Shown here piece after piece: positions 61,748 to 64,000 of a stretch of 64,000 bases of DNA. The stretch's first letter is position 1; the number at the start of each line of letters is the position of its first letter. The DNA lies in assembly GCA_038205115.1 (NCBI GenBank), contig JBBRCE010000023.1, positions 1 to 64,000 on the forward strand, given 5' to 3'. The notes under the pieces were generated by a model that worked only from the letters and a program-made list of their open reading frames with translations, searched no databases and was not told the DNA's origin. This DNA comes from JBBRCE01 sp038205115. GTDB lineage: Bacteria > Planctomycetota > Planctomycetia > Pirellulales > JBBRCE01. The translations under genes were made by a program, and so were the position numbers.

Positions 61748-62860
61748 TCATGCGCGGTCGATGGGAAACGCCATGACCTCGGCGATGCTGCTCGCTTTGG
61801 CGGCGACCATCACCAGTCGATCAAAGCCCAGCGCCACGCCGCTGGAAGCCGGCAGCCCGCGATCCATAGCGGCCAGTAACCGGCTCTCTTCCGGGAGCAG
61901 CGGCTTGCCGTCGGCCGCGCGTTGCCGATTGGCCGTGGCATTGCGAGCGCGCAGGACCGCGGGATCGAGTAATTCGTGATAGCCGTTGGCCAACTCGACG
62001 CCATCGACATACAACTCGAAACGTTCGGCCACTTCGTGCGGCGCTGGTTGGGCGACGGTTCGCAATCGCGCGAGCGCGGCTTGCGTGGGCGGATAATCGA
62101 ACACAATCACCGCCCCGCGCCGCGCGAGCCACGGTTCGACGATTTCGGTCAGCAGCAGATCCAGCCAGACGTCGCGGTCCGCGGTGGCCATGCTGGTCGG
62201 CATGTTGATGTGCAGCCGGCAACAGGCGTCGGCCAATTCCAGCACGCTAGCCAAATGCGGTTGCAGGTCGCAGGTCTGCAAAAACGCATCAGCGTATGAG
62301 ATACGTTCCACCTGTGCGCGTCCGAGCAATTCGCTGGTCAGCGCCGCGAGCAGGTCGATGCCTTGATGCAATCCATCGCCCTGGCGATACCACTCGACCA
62401 TGGTGAATTCGGGATTATGCCGACTTCCGCGTTCGGAATTTCGGAACGCCCGCGTCACCTGATAGATGGCCTGCGCGCCGGCGGCCAGCAGCCGCTTCAT
62501 GGCGAACTCGGGCGAGGTTTGCAAATACAGCAATTGACCAACGTCGGGCCGTCGCGGATCGTCGCAGAGCGTGGTCACAAATGGATCGAGATGCCGATCC
62601 ACCACAATATCGGCCGACAGCAGCGGCGTTTCGACCTCGAAAAATCCGCGCGCGTCAAAAAACGCCCTCACTCTTTGCAGCAACTGCGCGCGGAACCGCA
62701 GCATGTCCACGCTGGCAGCAGGTAACCAGATTTGATCGGGGCTTTCGAAACGTGACTGTTGCGAACTCGACAACGCGAACCTTTTGCGAACGTGTTTAGC
62801 GGAAACGGGAAATCTCAGGCGCTGGATATCGAACGTGTCGATGATCCGACTTCGCAACAT
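61748..62860 (-). CDS. epmA: Elongation factor P beta-lysine ligase-like protein (EpmA)
   Basis: A 370-residue protein from ATG 62860. It matches EpmA/PoxA, a class II lysyl-tRNA synthetase paralogue without anticodon domain: FDARGFFEVETPLLS, YLQTSPEFAMKRLLAAG, YQVTRAFRNSERGSRHNPEFTM (core in part), ELANGYHEL and GVALGFDRLVM. EpmA attaches beta-lysine to EF-P. The first 50 residues before WLPAASVDMLRFRA have no counterpart in short EpmA proteins, so a downstream start is possible. EF-P and EpmB genes are not in the window. Confidence 0.85.
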   Translation of the reverse strand: MLRSRIIDTFDIQRLRFPVSAKHVRKRFALSSSQQSRFESPDQIWLPAASVDMLRFRAQLLQRVRAFFDARGFFEVETPLLSADIVVDRHLDPFVTTLCDDPRRPDVGQLLYLQTSPEFAMKRLLAAGAQAIYQVTRAFRNSERGSRHNPEFTMVEWYRQGDGLHQGIDLLAALTSELLGRAQVERISYADAFLQTCDLQPHLASVLELADACCRLHINMPTSMATADRDVWLDLLLTEIVEPWLARRGAVIVFDYPPTQAALARLRTVAQPAPHEVAERFELYVDGVELANGYHELLDPAVLRARNATANRQRAADGKPLLPEESRLLAAMDRGLPASSGVALGFDRLVMVAAKASSIAEVMAFPIDRA

Positions 62861-62937
62861 CGGCGATTGATTCTCAGATCGCACCAACTATTGTACTGAA
62901 CATGCGGTACAGCAGGCCATGCATTGCCCGCAGTGAT

Positions 62938-63558
62938 TCAAAACGGGCAGTCGCTGCGAAAAGCCAGCCGCTGTCCGCTGGCCGGATGAGTGAACGTCAG
63001 CCCGGTGGCGTGCAGCGCCAAACGCGGTGAGAGTTGCATGGCGGCCGCGTGTGCATACAGCGGGTCGCCCAGGATCGGGCAGCCAATGTGCGCGAGATGC
63101 ACGCGTAATTGATGCGAGCGGCCCGTTTGCGGTGTGAGTTGCAATCGCGTGCGATCCGGCAGTCGCTCGATGACGCGCCAGTCCGTGACGGCCGGCTTGC
63201 CCAGCGCGGCATCGACCATGTGCCGCGGCGGGTGATCGAGGTCTTTGCGTAGCGGCGCATCGATCTGGCCGCTCGCGACCACTGGCCCTGCGACCAGCGC
63301 TTCGTATTGTTTTTCAACTTGGCGGGCTGCGAATTGCTGGCTGAGTTGGCGGTGCGTGTCGGCGTCGAGTGCGAACAGCATTAGCCCTGAGGTATCTCGA
63401 TCCAGGCGATGGACGATGCGGGCGGCGGGCCACTGTTGATTCAGCCGTGCGAGCAGACAGTCTTGCTTATCGGCGCCGCGCCCCGGTTGGCAGAGCAGGC
63501 CGCTTGGTTTTTCCACCACCAGCAACCAGGCGTCGGCATCGACGATCGAATGTTGCAT
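62938..63558 (-). CDS. RluA-family pseudouridine synthase
   Basis: A 206-residue RNA-modifying enzyme from ATG 63558. The catalytic motif is IVHRLDRDTSGLMLFA with Asp53. Others are EKQYEALVAG, LTPQTGRSHQLRVHLA and GDPLYA. There is no S4 domain, so it is of the short RluA/TruC size. It should isomerise uridine in rRNA or tRNA; the target base cannot be read from sequence. A GTG at 63567 would add three residues. Confidence 0.92.
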   Translation of the reverse strand: MQHSIVDADAWLLVVEKPSGLLCQPGRGADKQDCLLARLNQQWPAARIVHRLDRDTSGLMLFALDADTHRQLSQQFAARQVEKQYEALVAGPVVASGQIDAPLRKDLDHPPRHMVDAALGKPAVTDWRVIERLPDRTRLQLTPQTGRSHQLRVHLAHIGCPILGDPLYAHAAAMQLSPRLALHATGLTFTHPASGQRLAFRSDCPF

Positions 63559-63790
63559 GTCCGCCACTGCCGTTGAAAGATTGTCGCGTTGATGCCTGGC
63601 CAGCGCGCGATTCTATCCGATCGCTCGGCGGCCGCAAACGCAGCGACTCGATCGTTCACGCGGCGCACGTACGGCGATGGCGTGCCGAACTCTTTCGAAC
63701 TGCCGTCACATGGCGTTACAATCGGAGAAACCCGCCGACCACCTTTCGACAAACCCGTTCGACCGCCCACGACTTGGACGATTGCCAACC

Positions 63791-64000
63791 ATGAAACGAT
63801 TTCGAACCTTGTGCTACTTCCCCGTGGCGATCGCGCTGGTGGCCGTTGCTTGGGCCGCGGCTGCCGACTCCGCTTTGGATCAGCAAAACTCCGAGCGGCA
63901 GACGGATCGGTTGTGGCCGCAATGGCGCGGCACATCCGCGCAAGGTAGCGCCGGGCAAAGTCGCGCGGCGAATGAGCATTACGTGGACGGCTGGACCGAA
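63791..64000 (+). CDS. Secreted PQQ-propeller-type protein (partial, N-terminus only)
   Basis: ATG 63791 opens a signal peptide (LCYFPVAIALVAVAWAAAA), then DRLWPQWRGTSAQG, the phrase with which many planctomycete PQQ-binding-like beta-propeller (BamB-like) proteins begin. 70 codons are visible, with the frame open at the window end. The propeller itself is outside the window, so the family call rests on this opening alone. Confidence 0.7.
   Translation, partial: MKRFRTLCYFPVAIALVAVAWAAAADSALDQQNSERQTDRLWPQWRGTSAQGSAGQSRAANEHYVDGWTE

Overview
The window looks like a chromosomal segment of a planctomycete (Planctomycetota, probably Pirellulales). The case rests on several lineage-typical proteins: a cysteine-rich YTV-repeat cell-surface protein (3222-5180), an N-terminal DPYHKWLGIP module on a large membrane protein (40068-42908), an FSLRLLL-type N-terminus (34524), a DUF1559-like segment (48853), an arylsulfatase next to a sialate O-acetylesterase, DUF11-type surface repeats, and many signal peptides. 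GC is moderately high, genes sit on both strands, and operons are short. I saw no rRNA, tRNA, insertion sequence, phage gene or CRISPR array.

Layout. 1-2.6 kb: minus-strand membrane protein running off the left edge, ending in about 25 copies of a 21-bp repeat. 3.2-5.3 kb: YTV protein and a strong terminator. 5.4-9.9 kb: thrS, mtnA and an M28 peptidase. 10-18.8 kb: small zinc-ribbon protein, DUF1036-like protein, divergent sialate esterase/sulfatase pair, jacalin-like protein, large TPR protein. 19.2-23.4 kb: polynucleotide kinase-phosphatase-ligase (Pnkp) interrupted by an in-frame TAA, then a divergent PurF-like enzyme. 24.2-29.8 kb: small secreted protein, HTH membrane protein, OmpA-like lipoprotein, histidine kinase and an NtrC-type regulator interrupted by an in-frame TAG. 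30.2-31.8 kb: half of a GT4 glycosyltransferase overlapping a sucrose-phosphatase-like HAD enzyme. 31.9-48.5 kb: mixed housekeeping and planctomycete-specific genes (CoaB-like, FAH-family, CAP, ABC-2 permease, threonine aldolase, DUF11 protein, proC). 48.9-54.4 kb: DUF1559-like protein, two paralogous zinc-binding membrane proteins plus a 3' remnant of a third copy, and two secreted proteins. 54.6-61.3 kb: cyanophycin locus. 61.4-64 kb: BFD-like [2Fe-2S] protein, EpmA, an RluA-type pseudouridine synthase, and the start of a PQQ-propeller-type protein.

The most interesting locus is 54.6-61.3 kb. One continuous reading frame joins a complete cyanophycin synthetase (about 874 residues) to a C-terminal SET domain with its post-SET cysteines, the signature of a protein-lysine methyltransferase. 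Divergent from it are an ABC exporter-type protein with an N-terminal zinc ribbon and a DUF1854 protein, two families that accompany cyanophycin genes in other bacteria. Together they suggest a cyanophycin synthesis and handling module with an attached lysine-methylation activity.

The second theme is gene damage between 20 and 31 kb. Two conserved multidomain proteins carry single in-frame stop codons with intact homology on both sides, and a glycosyltransferase lacks its catalytic half. TAA and TAG end many ordinary genes here, so global stop reassignment does not explain this.
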